DNA of 64,000 nt from Campylobacter showae (GCF_900699785.1 NZ_LR535679.1:62001-126000), one strand, 5' to 3'; positions 1 through 7,986 are shown, counted from the first letter of the stretch. Notes: generated by a model not told the origin, from the sequence alone. Numbers and translations: made by a program.

Positions 1-2
1 AT

Positions 3-905
3 CTAGGCGAGCATATGCCTGACGGCGTGCTGCTGTGGGCGGTCGGAGCTTTGGCGCTAGCGCTTGCGACGCGTAAGTCCATCATCGCATTGCAAGCTCT
101 TGTTTTGGGGCTTATTTGGTTTTTGATGGAGTTTGAGTTTAGCGGCGTTTCGCACGGATTTTTGTTATTTATAGTAACTTGCGCGGCCGTGCTTTGGCGC
201 GACGACTCAAGGTTGCTGACCGCTGCGCTTTTTGCGAGCGTGTTTGTTTATATCGTTTCTTTCGTGCTTTACGAGCGATATTTCCTAACTGATTTGCGCG
301 TGGACGATGCGTTTTACGGCGTTCATTTTTTTGCGCTTAGCTACTGCTTGCTCGCCGTTTGCGCTTCGTTTTTACTTGAGAGGGCGGGTAAATTTGAACT
401 CGCGTTTTACCTTAAAAACATCGGCATCGTCTGCGGCGTGGGCATCTTGTGCTTTGATATGTCGCTTTACGAGGATTTGCATTTTGCGCGTCCGTGGTCT
501 TACGGCGCGCAGAACTACGAGAATGTTTTGAACGGCGTTACGTTTTTAAAAAGCGTGTTTGGGGCGCTATTTGCCGCATTTTGCGCGGTATCTTTGGGGT
601 TTGCATTTTACTTTAAAAAATACGCCGCCGCTATCGTCGGAGCGCTTTTAGTGGCTCTGCCTTTTATCTTAGACGCGTTTGCGGGCTACGAGGAGGGGGT
701 GTTTTCGCTCATCGGCGTTTGCGTCGCGGTCGCTCTTATCAAGCAAAATAACATGAAATTCGGCATAGCGCTCATCTTTTGGGTGGCGTTCGTGCGCTAC
801 GTCGATCTAGTCGGTGATTACGTCAGCGCCAGCGCGCTATTTTTGGTATTTGCGCTCGTGGTGCTCGGGGTCTCTAGGATATCTAAAAAAAGGAGCGCGA
901 AATGA
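3..905 (+). CDS. Polytopic membrane protein, DUF2157/DUF4401-like (5' end outside window)
   Basis: The frame is open to the left edge of the window, so the ATG at position 15 is probably internal and the N-terminus is missing. The visible ~300 residues are almost entirely hydrophobic helices, about nine by eye, ending in a short basic tail (RISKKRSAK). No catalytic motif is visible. The stop overlaps the next start by 4 nt (ATGA). A partner with a GDYXXLXY motif directly downstream is the usual companion of DUF2157/DUF4401 membrane proteins, and that pairing is the main ground for the family call. Function unknown. Confidence 0.7.
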   Translation, partial: LGEHMPDGVLLWAVGALALALATRKSIIALQALVLGLIWFLMEFEFSGVSHGFLLFIVTCAAVLWRDDSRLLTAALFASVFVYIVSFVLYERYFLTDLRVDDAFYGVHFFALSYCLLAVCASFLLERAGKFELAFYLKNIGIVCGVGILCFDMSLYEDLHFARPWSYGAQNYENVLNGVTFLKSVFGALFAAFCAVSLGFAFYFKKYAAAIVGALLVALPFILDAFAGYEEGVFSLIGVCVAVALIKQNNMKFGIALIFWVAFVRYVDLVGDYVSASALFLVFALVVLGVSRISKKRSAK

Positions 906-1429
906 AACTAAAGCTGATTTTTGCCGCCGCGGTGTTTCAAATTTTAGCCGTGATCGCGATGCTTGCGTATGCGTACGCGCCGATATATTTTGGTAAAGAG
1001 ATATTGATACGAACTACGGTTTACGATCCGCGCGATATGTTTCGCGGCGATTACGTGCGCCTTAGCTACGGCTTTGCGAGCGTTTACGAACCGGACAAAA
1101 GAGACTCGAATTTAAGCAAAAGGCAGCAGCTGCACGGTGCTAAAATTTACGCTATCTTAAAGCAAGATAAAGACGGTAGGTATAAATTTGACGGATATAG
1201 CTTTAAGCAACCTAACGGCGGGACGTTTTTAGCGGGCAGGGTTGATTATAATACCGCAAATTTCGGCATCGAAGCCTTTTTTATGCCGCCAAAAAAGGCG
1301 CAGCAGATGGAGCGAGATATGATGGAGTTTAACGCCACCGCCGTCATCAGCGTGATGGATAACGGCAAAGCTCGCATCAAGGATATCGTAATAGAAAAAC
1401 CAAAAGTCGGAGAATCCAACAAGCGTTAA
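902..1429 (+). CDS. GDYXXLXY-domain protein, membrane anchored
   Basis: 175 residues with one N-terminal membrane helix (about residues 4-29), followed by a mainly polar extracytoplasmic part. The motif GDYVRLSY at residues 49-56, preceded by YDPRDMFR, is the signature of the GDYXXLXY family, which is normally encoded beside DUF2157/DUF4401 membrane proteins as seen here. The start overlaps the upstream stop, so the two are translationally coupled and probably form one envelope complex. Biochemical role unknown. Confidence 0.8.
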   Translation: MKLKLIFAAAVFQILAVIAMLAYAYAPIYFGKEILIRTTVYDPRDMFRGDYVRLSYGFASVYEPDKRDSNLSKRQQLHGAKIYAILKQDKDGRYKFDGYSFKQPNGGTFLAGRVDYNTANFGIEAFFMPPKKAQQMERDMMEFNATAVISVMDNGKARIKDIVIEKPKVGESNKR

Positions 1430-1440
1430 ATTTGCGGGCG

Positions 1441-1492
1441 GCTAGAGGGCTAAATTTGACTAGACTTACCCGAACTCAAATTTAGCCCTAGC
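1441..1492 (+). terminator. Inverted repeat after the GDYXXLXY gene, probable terminator
   Basis: Arms 1447-1459 and 1476-1488 are a perfect 13-bp inverted repeat with a 16-nt loop. They extend outward through GCTA (1441-1444) and TAGC (1489-1492) after a 2-nt bulge. It lies 11 nt after the stop. There is no clean T-run, so it may end transcription weakly or act as a processing structure. Confidence 0.45.
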
Positions 1493-1630
1493 CTTCAAAT
1501 TTAACGCGGCTCAAATTTAAGTCAAATTTAACCCCTCGCCGCTACCGTAAAAATCTCAAAGTATAAACATAACGCAACGAAATAATATCCGCAAGGTATG
1601 AAACTAAAGCGAGATTTTAACATCTAAGAG

Positions 1631-1659
1631 TATAATAACCCCAAAAAATCGCTAAGGAG
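1631..1659 (+). promoter_or_regulatory. Promoter -10 and ribosome binding site of the hyp operon
   Basis: TATAAT at 1631-1636 is a perfect -10 box, preceded by T-rich sequence (TTTTAAC), as is common in Campylobacter sigma-70 promoters that lack a strong -35. AAGGAG at 1654-1659 sits 7 nt before the hypB ATG. The 1430-1630 stretch otherwise holds only the inverted repeat at 1441-1492 and AAATTTGA-type words. Confidence 0.65.
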
Positions 1660-1666
1660 AAACAAA

Positions 1667-2473
1667 ATGTGTAAAGATTGCGGATGCTCGCTGGGCGGGC
1701 ACGACCACGCTCATACTCACGCCGACGGCACGACACACTCGCACGCTCACGATCACGGCGCCGAGCACGGACACGGCGCGGCTCACGAGCATAGTCACGG
1801 CCACGCACACCCGGCGCTAAACGACAGCAAAACCGTTGAAGTTATAACGAAAATTTTATCCCAAAACGACGAAGAGGCCGCGCACAACCGCGCTCACTTG
1901 GACGAGCACGGGATTTTATGCGTAAATCTCATGAGCAGCCCCGGCAGCGGCAAAACTACTCTACTAGAAGCTACGATAAAAAGCGGTAAATTTAAAATCG
2001 GCGTCGTCGAGGGCGATCTAGAAACCAACCAAGACGCCGACCGCATAATAAAAGCAGGCGGCAAAGCCCACCAAATCACGACCGGACAAGCATGTCACCT
2101 CGATGCGTTTATGGTGCACGAGGGGCTCCATCATCTGCCGCTAGAGGGCCTTGATATAGTTTTCGTAGAAAACGTCGGCAACCTCGTTTGTCCGGCTAGC
2201 TACGACGTCGGCTCGCACTTTAACGTCGTTCTGCTATCGGTGCCCGAAGGCGACGACAAGGTAGCTAAATACCCCGTGATGTTTCGCGCCGCCGATCTTA
2301 TCGTGATAACCAAAACTTCGCTGTTGCCGCATTTTGAATTTGACGTTAAAAAAGTCGTCAAAGAGGCTCGCAAACTAAATCCAAAAGTTGACGTCGTCGA
2401 GCTTGACGCAAAAACGGGCGAGGGCATGGAGAAGTGGCTGGGTTTTTTAAAATTTAAAAAAGAGCTTAGATAA
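1667..2473 (+). CDS. hypB: Hydrogenase nickel incorporation GTPase HypB
   Basis: GTPase that drives nickel insertion into the [NiFe]-hydrogenase large subunit together with HypA. Of 268 residues, the N-terminus carries a CxxCGC metal motif (residues 2-7) followed by a histidine-rich stretch to about residue 48, the type used for nickel storage. The G domain has Walker A (SSPGSGKTT, about 90-98), the metal site Cys143-His144 in GQACHLD, and NLVCP around 172-176. First gene of hypBCDEA, with its own promoter. Its stop shares one base with the hypC start. Confidence 0.97.
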   Translation: MCKDCGCSLGGHDHAHTHADGTTHSHAHDHGAEHGHGAAHEHSHGHAHPALNDSKTVEVITKILSQNDEEAAHNRAHLDEHGILCVNLMSSPGSGKTTLLEATIKSGKFKIGVVEGDLETNQDADRIIKAGGKAHQITTGQACHLDAFMVHEGLHHLPLEGLDIVFVENVGNLVCPASYDVGSHFNVVLLSVPEGDDKVAKYPVMFRAADLIVITKTSLLPHFEFDVKKVVKEARKLNPKVDVVELDAKTGEGMEKWLGFLKFKKELR

Positions 2474-2787
2474 TGTGCCTCTCAATCCCGTCAAAAGTGG
2501 TCGCGATCGACGAAGATAACGTCGCTACCGTAGAGACGCTAGGCGTTAGTCGCCGCGTGAGCCTCGATCTCATCGCCGAGCCCGTGGCCGTCGGCGAATA
2601 CGTGCTCATCCACGTCGGCTACGCGATGGAGAAAATCGATACGAAATTTGCGCTAGAAAGCATCGAAATCTACCGCCAAATCGCCAAAGATATGCAAAAC
2701 GGCCGGATCGGCGCAGACGAGGGCGACGCGGGACTAAGCGCTATGCAAGCGGAGGCAAACAAGCCGGACGCAAAGGAAAAAGCGTGA
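2473..2787 (+). CDS. hypC: Hydrogenase assembly chaperone HypC
   Basis: Small chaperone that binds HypD and the hydrogenase large-subunit precursor while the Fe(CN)2CO group is built. The N-terminus MCLSIPSKV is diagnostic: after removal of Met, Cys2 binds iron and the precursor. At 104 residues it is a little longer than typical HypC (about 75-95), the excess being an acidic, low-complexity C-terminal tail after residue 80. It overlaps hypB by 1 nt and hypD by 4 nt. Confidence 0.96.
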   Translation: MCLSIPSKVVAIDEDNVATVETLGVSRRVSLDLIAEPVAVGEYVLIHVGYAMEKIDTKFALESIEIYRQIAKDMQNGRIGADEGDAGLSAMQAEANKPDAKEKA

Positions 2788-3881
2788 ATCTAATCAATGA
2801 TTTTCGCGATAAAGAGCTTATTTTAGCGCTTTCAAAACTCATCAAAAAAGAGAGCGTAAAACCGCTAAATATCATGGAAATTTGCGGCGGACACACGCAC
2901 TCGATCATGAAATTCGGCCTGCCTCAGCTAGTGGGCGAGCATATAAATTTCGTCCACGGTCCCGGCTGCCCCGTCTGCGTGATGCCAAGGAGCCGCATAG
3001 ACGAGGCTATCAAGCTAGCCCAGATGCCAGACACCATCCTGTGCACTCTAGCCGATATGATGAGAGTCCCGGGCTCAAGCACCAGTCTGCAAAAGCTGCG
3101 CGGCGAGGGTTGCGACATCAGAGCGCTATATAGCCCGCTAGACTGTATAAAAATCGCGCGGGAAAATCCCGAAAAGAGCGTGATATGTTTCGCGATCGGG
3201 TTTGAGACGACGACGCCTATGAGCGCAAATTTGGTGCAAAAGACGCTAGAGCTCGAGCTAAAAAATCTATTTTTCCACATAAATCACGTTACGGTCCCCG
3301 CACCCGTGCGAGCGATCCTAAATGATAAAGACGTCAAGATCGACGCGTTTTTGGGACCTAGTCATGTGAGCGTGATCACGGGCTACGGCATCTACGAGAG
3401 TATCGCGGCGGAGTATAAAAAACCTATCGCGGTTAGCGGATTTGAGCCGCTTGATCTGATGGACGGCATCCTAAACCTCGTCCGCCAGCAAAACGCGGGC
3501 ACGCACGAGGTCTATAACGAATACGCAAGAGTCGTCACGCGCGAGGGCAATCAAAAAGCAAAGGCGCTCATAGACGAGTTTTTCGAGCCGTGCGACTTCT
3601 CGTGGCGCGGTCTTGGCGCGATCGCGCAAAGCGGTATGAAGTTGCGCCCCGAGTACGCGAAGCTTGACGCGAGGGTTAAATTTGACTGTAGCGTGCAAAG
3701 CAAAGGCGAGAGCAAAGCCTGTATCTGTCCTGAAATTTTACGCGGGCGAGCAAAGCCTTTCGACTGTAAAATTTTCGCTAAAGCCTGCACACCAAAAACC
3801 CCCGTTGGCTCGTGCATGGTCTCTAGCGAGGGCGCATGTGCGGCATACTACAAATACGGCGACGTCAAAAGCGCGGGCTAA
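2784..3881 (+). CDS. hypD: Hydrogenase maturation factor HypD
   Basis: Iron-sulfur scaffold on which the Fe(CN)2CO cofactor is assembled with HypC. The GTG start at 2784 overlaps the hypC stop (GTGA). 365 residues, a normal length. Conserved motifs: CGGHTH (Cys34), GPGCPVC (Cys62, Cys65), GFETTTP in the middle, and a C-terminal cysteine set (CIC, then C residues near the end in GSCMVSSEGAC) that ligates the 4Fe-4S cluster. All expected cysteines are present. Confidence 0.97.
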   Translation: MNLINDFRDKELILALSKLIKKESVKPLNIMEICGGHTHSIMKFGLPQLVGEHINFVHGPGCPVCVMPRSRIDEAIKLAQMPDTILCTLADMMRVPGSSTSLQKLRGEGCDIRALYSPLDCIKIARENPEKSVICFAIGFETTTPMSANLVQKTLELELKNLFFHINHVTVPAPVRAILNDKDVKIDAFLGPSHVSVITGYGIYESIAAEYKKPIAVSGFEPLDLMDGILNLVRQQNAGTHEVYNEYARVVTREGNQKAKALIDEFFEPCDFSWRGLGAIAQSGMKLRPEYAKLDARVKFDCSVQSKGESKACICPEILRGRAKPFDCKIFAKACTPKTPVGSCMVSSEGACAAYYKYGDVKSAG

Positions 3882-3893
3882 GAGGAGGCAAAT

Positions 3894-4943
3894 TTGAGCA
3901 AGATAATGCTAAGCCACGGCGGCGGCGGCGAGGAGATGAACTCGCTCATAAACGAGACGATTTTTAGGATATTTGACAACGAAATTTTGCGCGAGAGCAA
4001 CGATAGCGCGATACTAAATTTTAGCGATCTTTGCGCTGACGAGAGCGATAAATGCTCGGCAAATTTGAAGCCTAATTTTAAAGGCAAACTAGCCTTTAGC
4101 ACCGATAGCTTCGTTGTTACGCCGATATTTTTTAACGGCGGCGACATCGGCAAGATCGCAGCTTGCGGCACGATAAACGACCTAGCTATGGTCGGCGCCG
4201 AAGCAAAGTACCTAAGCTGCGCGCTAATAATTGAGGAGGGGCTGGAGATAGACGAGCTAGAGCGCGTGCTGGGTTCACTAGCCGCCGTCGCTCGTGAAAA
4301 CGGCGTGCGGATCGTATGCGGCGATACCAAGGTCGTACCGCGCGGCAAATGCGATAAAATTTTTATCAACACGAGCGGCATCGGCGAGATCCTCTGCGAG
4401 GGCGTGGAGCTAAAAAGCCTGCGCGCGGGCGCAAAGATCCTGATCTCTGGCGACGTGGGTAGGCACGGCGCGGTGGTGCTAGCTAGCCGCGAGGAGCTTG
4501 ATTTGCAAAGTGAGCTAAAAAGCGACTGCAAGGCGCTAGTAGGCGCGGTAAAGGCACTAATAGAAGGCGGCGTAAAGCCTCTGTGTATGCGCGACGCGAC
4601 GCGCGGCGGACTCTCGGCGGTGCTAAACGAATGGGCAAAATTTAGTGGCCTAGACATCCTCGTTCGCGAGGAGGATATCAAGGTTAGCGACGAAGTGACG
4701 GGCGTTTGCGAGCTGTTTGGTTTTGAGCCGTACGAGCTGGCAAACGAGGGTACCTTCGTGCTAGCCGTTGATGAAAAAGACGAGGCGCGCGCGCTTGAGA
4801 TTTTGCGCAAATTTGACGCTAACGCAGCCTCGATCGGCGAGATTTTAGGCGCTGCAAACGGCCGCGTCATCCTGCAGAATGCATACGGCTCGAAGCGCTT
4901 TTTAGAAGCGCCAAAGGGCGAGCTTTTGCCTAGAATATGCTAG
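3894..4943 (+). CDS. hypE: Carbamoyl-phosphate dehydratase HypE
   Basis: Converts the carbamoyl group delivered by HypF into the cyanide ligand of the hydrogenase iron. TTG start at 3894, chosen because AGGAGG lies at 3883-3888 and the frame begins MSKIMLSHGGGG, as in the family. 349 residues. Glycine-rich N-terminus, PurM/AIR-synthase-type ATP-binding fold, and the hallmark C-terminus PRIC, whose last Cys carries the thiocarboxamide. hypF is not in the window and must lie elsewhere. Confidence 0.97.
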   Translation: MSKIMLSHGGGGEEMNSLINETIFRIFDNEILRESNDSAILNFSDLCADESDKCSANLKPNFKGKLAFSTDSFVVTPIFFNGGDIGKIAACGTINDLAMVGAEAKYLSCALIIEEGLEIDELERVLGSLAAVARENGVRIVCGDTKVVPRGKCDKIFINTSGIGEILCEGVELKSLRAGAKILISGDVGRHGAVVLASREELDLQSELKSDCKALVGAVKALIEGGVKPLCMRDATRGGLSAVLNEWAKFSGLDILVREEDIKVSDEVTGVCELFGFEPYELANEGTFVLAVDEKDEARALEILRKFDANAASIGEILGAANGRVILQNAYGSKRFLEAPKGELLPRIC

Positions 4944-5088
4944 GTGCGGCGATGAATAGGTCAAATTTAAGCGCATTAGCTTTTGGGGTTTGCGCGACCC
5001 TAGAATCGGCTCGCAAAATTTATCAAATTTATGCCATGGACGCGTCCGCACAAATAAAATCAGCTCCGTCCACAAGCAAGGAAATCTG

Positions 5089-5430
5089 ATGCATGAACTA
5101 AGTATAGTGCAAAGCCTAGTCGCGCTTTGCGAGAAAAACGTCGCCGCAAACGGCGCGAAAGAGGTCGTGCGCCTTGAAGTGCGTATCGGACGGCTAAGCG
5201 GCGTCGAACCTCACTATCTAGAAAGCGTGTTTGAAGTTTATAAAACCGGCACGATCTGCGAAAACGCCGAGCTTTTGATCGCCTTGCAAAACGTCGCCGT
5301 GGAGTGCAAAAGCTGCGGTTTTAGCGGTGAGCTTAGCGAAAACGACTTCACCTGCCCGACCTGCGGCTCGCAGGAGCTTGATGTCATGGGCGGCGAGGAT
5401 ATGCACCTCATGCGCCTTGAGATGCGGTGA
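5089..5430 (+). CDS. hypA: Hydrogenase nickel metallochaperone HypA
   Basis: Delivers nickel to the hydrogenase large subunit with HypB. 113 residues from the ATG at 5089, preceded by AAGGAAA. The frame stays open upstream, but MHEL must be N-terminal because His2 is a nickel ligand. The zinc site has two CxxC pairs: Cys73/Cys76 and Cys89/Cys92. The 145 nt between hypE and hypA contain no obvious gene, so hypA may be co-transcribed with a leader of its own. Confidence 0.95.
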   Translation: MHELSIVQSLVALCEKNVAANGAKEVVRLEVRIGRLSGVEPHYLESVFEVYKTGTICENAELLIALQNVAVECKSCGFSGELSENDFTCPTCGSQELDVMGGEDMHLMRLEMR

Positions 5431-5447
5431 TTTTGCCGCAAATTTTA

Positions 5448-5481
5448 GCTCAAATTCGGTGTTTAAATTTGAGCCGATTTT
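5448..5481 (+). terminator. Rho-independent terminator of the hyp operon
   Basis: Nine-bp perfect inverted repeat (5448-5456 with 5466-5474) with a 9-nt loop, followed by CGATTTTT. It lies 18 nt after the hypA stop. Confidence 0.6.
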
Positions 5482-5574
5482 TAAAATTTACTTCCAAAAA
5501 CGCGGCAAATTTGACGAAAACCTATTTGTTTGCCTCCTCTAAAACGCGCCTAGATAAATTTTAAAGGAAGCTAG

Positions 5575-5865
5575 ATGCCTAGATATTCGTTTGAAATCAT
5601 AGAGCAAATGCTGCTAAAATGCGTAGCCCAGGGCGGCGAACCCGAACTTGGCTTTCGCCTGTGCGGCGCAGAGTGCATTATCGTCGCCTATGCGGATCGC
5701 TGCTCATTTCAAAGATGCGCGGACGAATCCGGCGCAAACGCGAGCGGCGAACGGTATTTCGCTACGCTGCGAGAACTCTACGCCGCGCCGCAGATAGACG
5801 GACGTTTGCTAGAAGAGATTTGGGGCGAGGCGGATGAATTTTACTGTCCTAATTTTGAGCCGTGA
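5575..5865 (+). CDS. Hypothetical protein, 96 residues
   Basis: I do not recognise the family. It is a soluble, slightly acidic protein with five cysteines and no signal peptide or membrane helix. An AAAGGAAG ribosome binding site lies just before the ATG, and base composition matches the host. It sits alone between the hyp terminator and a truncated gene; with about 70 nt between them, the two small genes could share a transcript. Confidence 0.55.
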   Translation: MPRYSFEIIEQMLLKCVAQGGEPELGFRLCGAECIIVAYADRCSFQRCADESGANASGERYFATLRELYAAPQIDGRLLEEIWGEADEFYCPNFEP

Positions 5866-5936
5866 GACCGCGAGACTTGTGCGGCGCAGGCAAATGCGCG
5901 GATAAATTTGAACTAAATAAATTTGAAAGGAAATAA

Positions 5937-6185
5937 ATGGGTTCTGCTTGGAGTTACAGCGCGAAAGAGCGTAGCGCGGACGGTAAATTTAGCGCGGAAT
6001 TTGATGGTCTCGACCTAGCCGTGGGCGCACCGAGTTTGGGCGAGCTGCGGCTTTACGCGAGCGCGGAGGCACTAGGTTTAAATTTGAAGCGTAAAGAAAG
6101 CGATAGCGAGAACGAAAACGTAAAATTTAGCCAAAGCGGCGAGATTGAGCAAGATTTTAAGACCTTTGTCAATACCTCATTTTGA
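5937..6185 (+). CDS. Hypothetical protein, probably the 5' part of a gene cut by the phage-like element
   Basis: 82 residues beginning MGSAWSYSAKERSADGKFS, with AAAGGAAAT before the ATG. No family recognised. It stops exactly where the element begins. A host-like coding remnant resumes on the other side of the element at 16273 in a phase that would continue this frame if 6183-16272 were removed. I infer that this is the N-terminal part of an interrupted gene. It may still be translated as a short protein. Confidence 0.5.
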   Translation: MGSAWSYSAKERSADGKFSAEFDGLDLAVGAPSLGELRLYASAEALGLNLKRKESDSENENVKFSQSGEIEQDFKTFVNTSF

Positions 6186-6207
6186 TAATAGGATTTTGTG
6201 AGGTTAT

Positions 6208-6232
6208 AAAAGCTCGATTATATCGAGGTTTT
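6208..6232. terminator. Bidirectional terminator at the left end of the element
   Basis: CTCGAT (6213-6218) and ATCGAG (6222-6227) form a hairpin with a 3-nt loop, flanked by AAAA on the left and TTTT on the right. It therefore reads as hairpin plus T-run on both strands. It would end both the minus-strand phage operon (last gene stops at 6271) and the plus-strand host transcript. Confidence 0.6.
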
Positions 6233-6270
6233 GTCAATGAAAAATATTTTTAAATTTTAGTGTTTTTGGG

Positions 6271-6609
6271 TTAGCATTGTCTTTCAAAATGCGGTGTGTC
6301 TATAAAGTTTTTGAAGTTTCCGCCCCATTTGTTACTTTGATCTAAGCTTTCCCAATAGTCGCCAATGCTTTGAAGCTGTGATTTTGATTGTAGCCACTCA
6401 CCGTTTTTAAATATGTGTAGATCGGCAGCACATCTTTTTAAGTGCATTGAATTAGAAGTTTTCGATTTTCCCTCTTTGATATAGATTTCTTGCTGTGCTT
6501 GCGTGCGCTCGACTTCGCCCAATCTGATTGTATAGCCATTGCCGATTAAATAATTTAGAAGCTTTGCGAGGTCTTGAGTAAATTTCTCTTGATTTTGCCC
6601 TAGCGTCAT
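6271..6609 (-). CDS. Endolysin, M15-family peptidase (VanY-like)
   Basis: 112-residue zinc peptidase predicted to cut the peptide stems of peptidoglycan. The M15 motifs are complete: SMHLKRCAADLH supplies the first His and the Asp zinc ligands, and the C-terminal PHFE supplies the last His; WGGNF precedes it as in M15C enzymes. There is no signal peptide, so a membrane partner must export it or open the membrane. Its ATG overlaps the stop of the upstream membrane protein (ATGA), giving a coupled lysis pair. Last gene of the element's operon. Confidence 0.85.
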   Translation of the reverse strand: MTLGQNQEKFTQDLAKLLNYLIGNGYTIRLGEVERTQAQQEIYIKEGKSKTSNSMHLKRCAADLHIFKNGEWLQSKSQLQSIGDYWESLDQSNKWGGNFKNFIDTPHFERQC

Positions 6610-6827
6610 TTATGTAGCCTTATGTTTTGGTGTAGAAATAAATCGTAAATTTTGTCAATTTTCTTTTGTAAATTTGAGATATCAGCTGTAAAAGATTTTT
6701 CTATCGTGGATAGTTTTTGATTAAAGGCGTTTAGCCTTTGCGATATTATCCAATTTATGATAGTAAAGAATAGAGCCGTTAAGGTTATTAACGGCTCGAT
6801 GTAATCCACTATGAAACTTGCTTGCAT
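6606..6827 (-). CDS. Small membrane protein, holin-like
   Basis: 73 residues with a single hydrophobic helix near the N-terminus (about residues 12-29) followed by a charged, heptad-like coiled coil to the end. No sequence family recognised. The role as a holin is inferred from size, topology and its 4-nt overlap with the endolysin gene downstream. An alternative is a structural or spanin-like protein. Confidence 0.55.
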   Translation of the reverse strand: MQASFIVDYIEPLITLTALFFTIINWIISQRLNAFNQKLSTIEKSFTADISNLQKKIDKIYDLFLHQNIRLHK

Positions 6828-6830
6828 TTC

Positions 6831-7175
6831 TTACGCGATAGTTACGTGTTGCATATTTATAACAAAAACTTCCTCAAACTTAACCCCGTTAAAGGTTTTG
6901 TTTAGAAGCGCAGTGCGGATCTCGTCCTCATCTTTGCTATAATCTGCGTAAAATTGAAATGTAGTCTTTGCTTTTGAAGCGGCAGATTTACCCGTTACGG
7001 TCACATCCCAAAGATCAGCTACGACCTCATTTCCCGACACGCTTTCAACCTCATAAACGACAAATTTACCGTCAAGGTTGTTTTCTGCAAATGTTTTAGC
7101 CGTTGCGCCATCCGCAGGAACAGCAAAGCCAAACGTGCGATTTCCTAAAGTATTCCTAATTAATGATTTAGCCAT
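6831..7175 (-). CDS. Phage protein, 114 residues, candidate capsid subunit
   Basis: No recognised family. Predominantly short beta-type segments, no cysteine, no membrane helix. Preceded by a strong ribosome binding site (GAAAGGGG). It follows the 116-residue gene by 14 nt; both genes are the first after the large intergenic region and have good translation signals, so they are the best candidates for abundant virion proteins. That role is inference from position and composition only; a DNA-binding role is also possible. Confidence 0.6.
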   Translation of the reverse strand: MAKSLIRNTLGNRTFGFAVPADGATAKTFAENNLDGKFVVYEVESVSGNEVVADLWDVTVTGKSAASKAKTTFQFYADYSKDEDEIRTALLNKTFNGVKFEEVFVINMQHVTIA

Positions 7176-7189
7176 TTTTTACCCCTTTC

Positions 7190-7540
7190 TTACGCGTCAA
7201 ATTTTAGTTTTGCGTATTCGCATTTTGCAGTTAGAACGTAATCACAATCAAACTTGCCGACGACGTCCGCGCTCAAATCTTTAAAAGTCTTAGCGGCTTT
7301 AACGTGCGGAACGCTAAAAATAGTTGACAGCCTACCGATAGCGTCTTTTTTACCTACAACTATGCTTTTTTTGTTTAAAGGGCTAGGAATTGCGGCAATA
7401 GCGACGCCACCCTCACCAACGTTTTTAAATTTTTCTACTTTTCCAGCCATAAGACCGATTAACGCCGTAGTGTCGCCGTCAGTCGCGCCGATAGCCGTAA
7501 CAGTCAAAGAGCGTAAGCCCTTAATAGTTTGCTTTAGCAT
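7190..7540 (-). CDS. Phage protein, 116 residues, candidate capsid subunit
   Basis: No recognised family. A small basic protein, rich in Ala, Val, Lys and Gly, with alternating beta-type segments and two cysteines near the C-terminus. It has the best ribosome binding site of the element (AAAGGAG). It is the first gene after the hairpin-rich intergenic region and pairs with the similarly sized 114-residue gene. A highly expressed structural protein is the likeliest guess. Confidence 0.6.
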   Translation of the reverse strand: MLKQTIKGLRSLTVTAIGATDGDTTALIGLMAGKVEKFKNVGEGGVAIAAIPSPLNKKSIVVGKKDAIGRLSTIFSVPHVKAAKTFKDLSADVVGKFDCDYVLTAKCEYAKLKFDA

Positions 7541-7986
7541 TTTTCTTTACTCCTTTGAGTTTTATTTTTGCGTTATGCTGCATAAACGACGAAATATTAA
7601 CGAACACTTTTAATAATTGCTTTATTGATTAAACGAATATCCAAAAATACGGGATTTAACCCAAACAGTAAGCAAGTATAAAAAATCCAAGATTTACGCT
7701 AGCACGAGCCAAAGCGACGCCGCTCAGCAGTTTAATCCGCGATAAACTAAATTTGACGAAATACAAGCCACGAACGAAAAAACTAAAGTCGCTTTGCGGG
7801 GGAGCTCGTGCAAGCGGCATCTATGCGGAAAGTATGGGTTTGGTTTTGGGTTAAGAGAGGAAAAAGGGGGGAAGCTAGCAAGCAAGGGGAGAGGGAACGC
7901 CAAGCTCCGACGGCGCAGAGCGCCTGAAGCTTGGCGGAAAAAGACAAAAAGCGGGGAAAAAGACAAATACGGCTAAATTTGAAAGA
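7541..7986. other. Phage intergenic region: candidate replication origin and packaging signal
   Basis: 446 nt without a convincing gene in an otherwise tightly packed element. It holds two stem-loops. The first pairs 7697-7718 with 7788-7816 (segments of 4, 8 and 8 bp). The second pairs 7898-7906 with 7928-7936 (9 bp) and encloses a further perfect 5-bp hairpin (7912-7916 with 7920-7924, loop 3 nt). Between them, about 7836-7897, is a strongly purine- and G-rich plus strand with several runs of 3-6 G. In ssDNA phages such regions carry origins and the packaging hairpin; that role is inferred here. A promoter for the downstream 116/114-residue genes is also expected here. Confidence 0.6.

Noticed and set aside
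3878..4870. 330-codon frame on the minus strand opposite hypE
   Set aside because: It lies wholly inside hypE, is Ser/Ala/Ile-rich antisense sequence, and has no ribosome binding site.
7254..7613. 119-codon plus-strand frame in the phage element
   Set aside because: Opposite the 116-residue phage gene, which has a strong ribosome binding site and operon context.
7724..7966. 80-codon minus-strand frame inside the phage intergenic region
   Set aside because: No ribosome binding site, covers the inverted repeats, and has codon use unlike the neighbouring phage genes.
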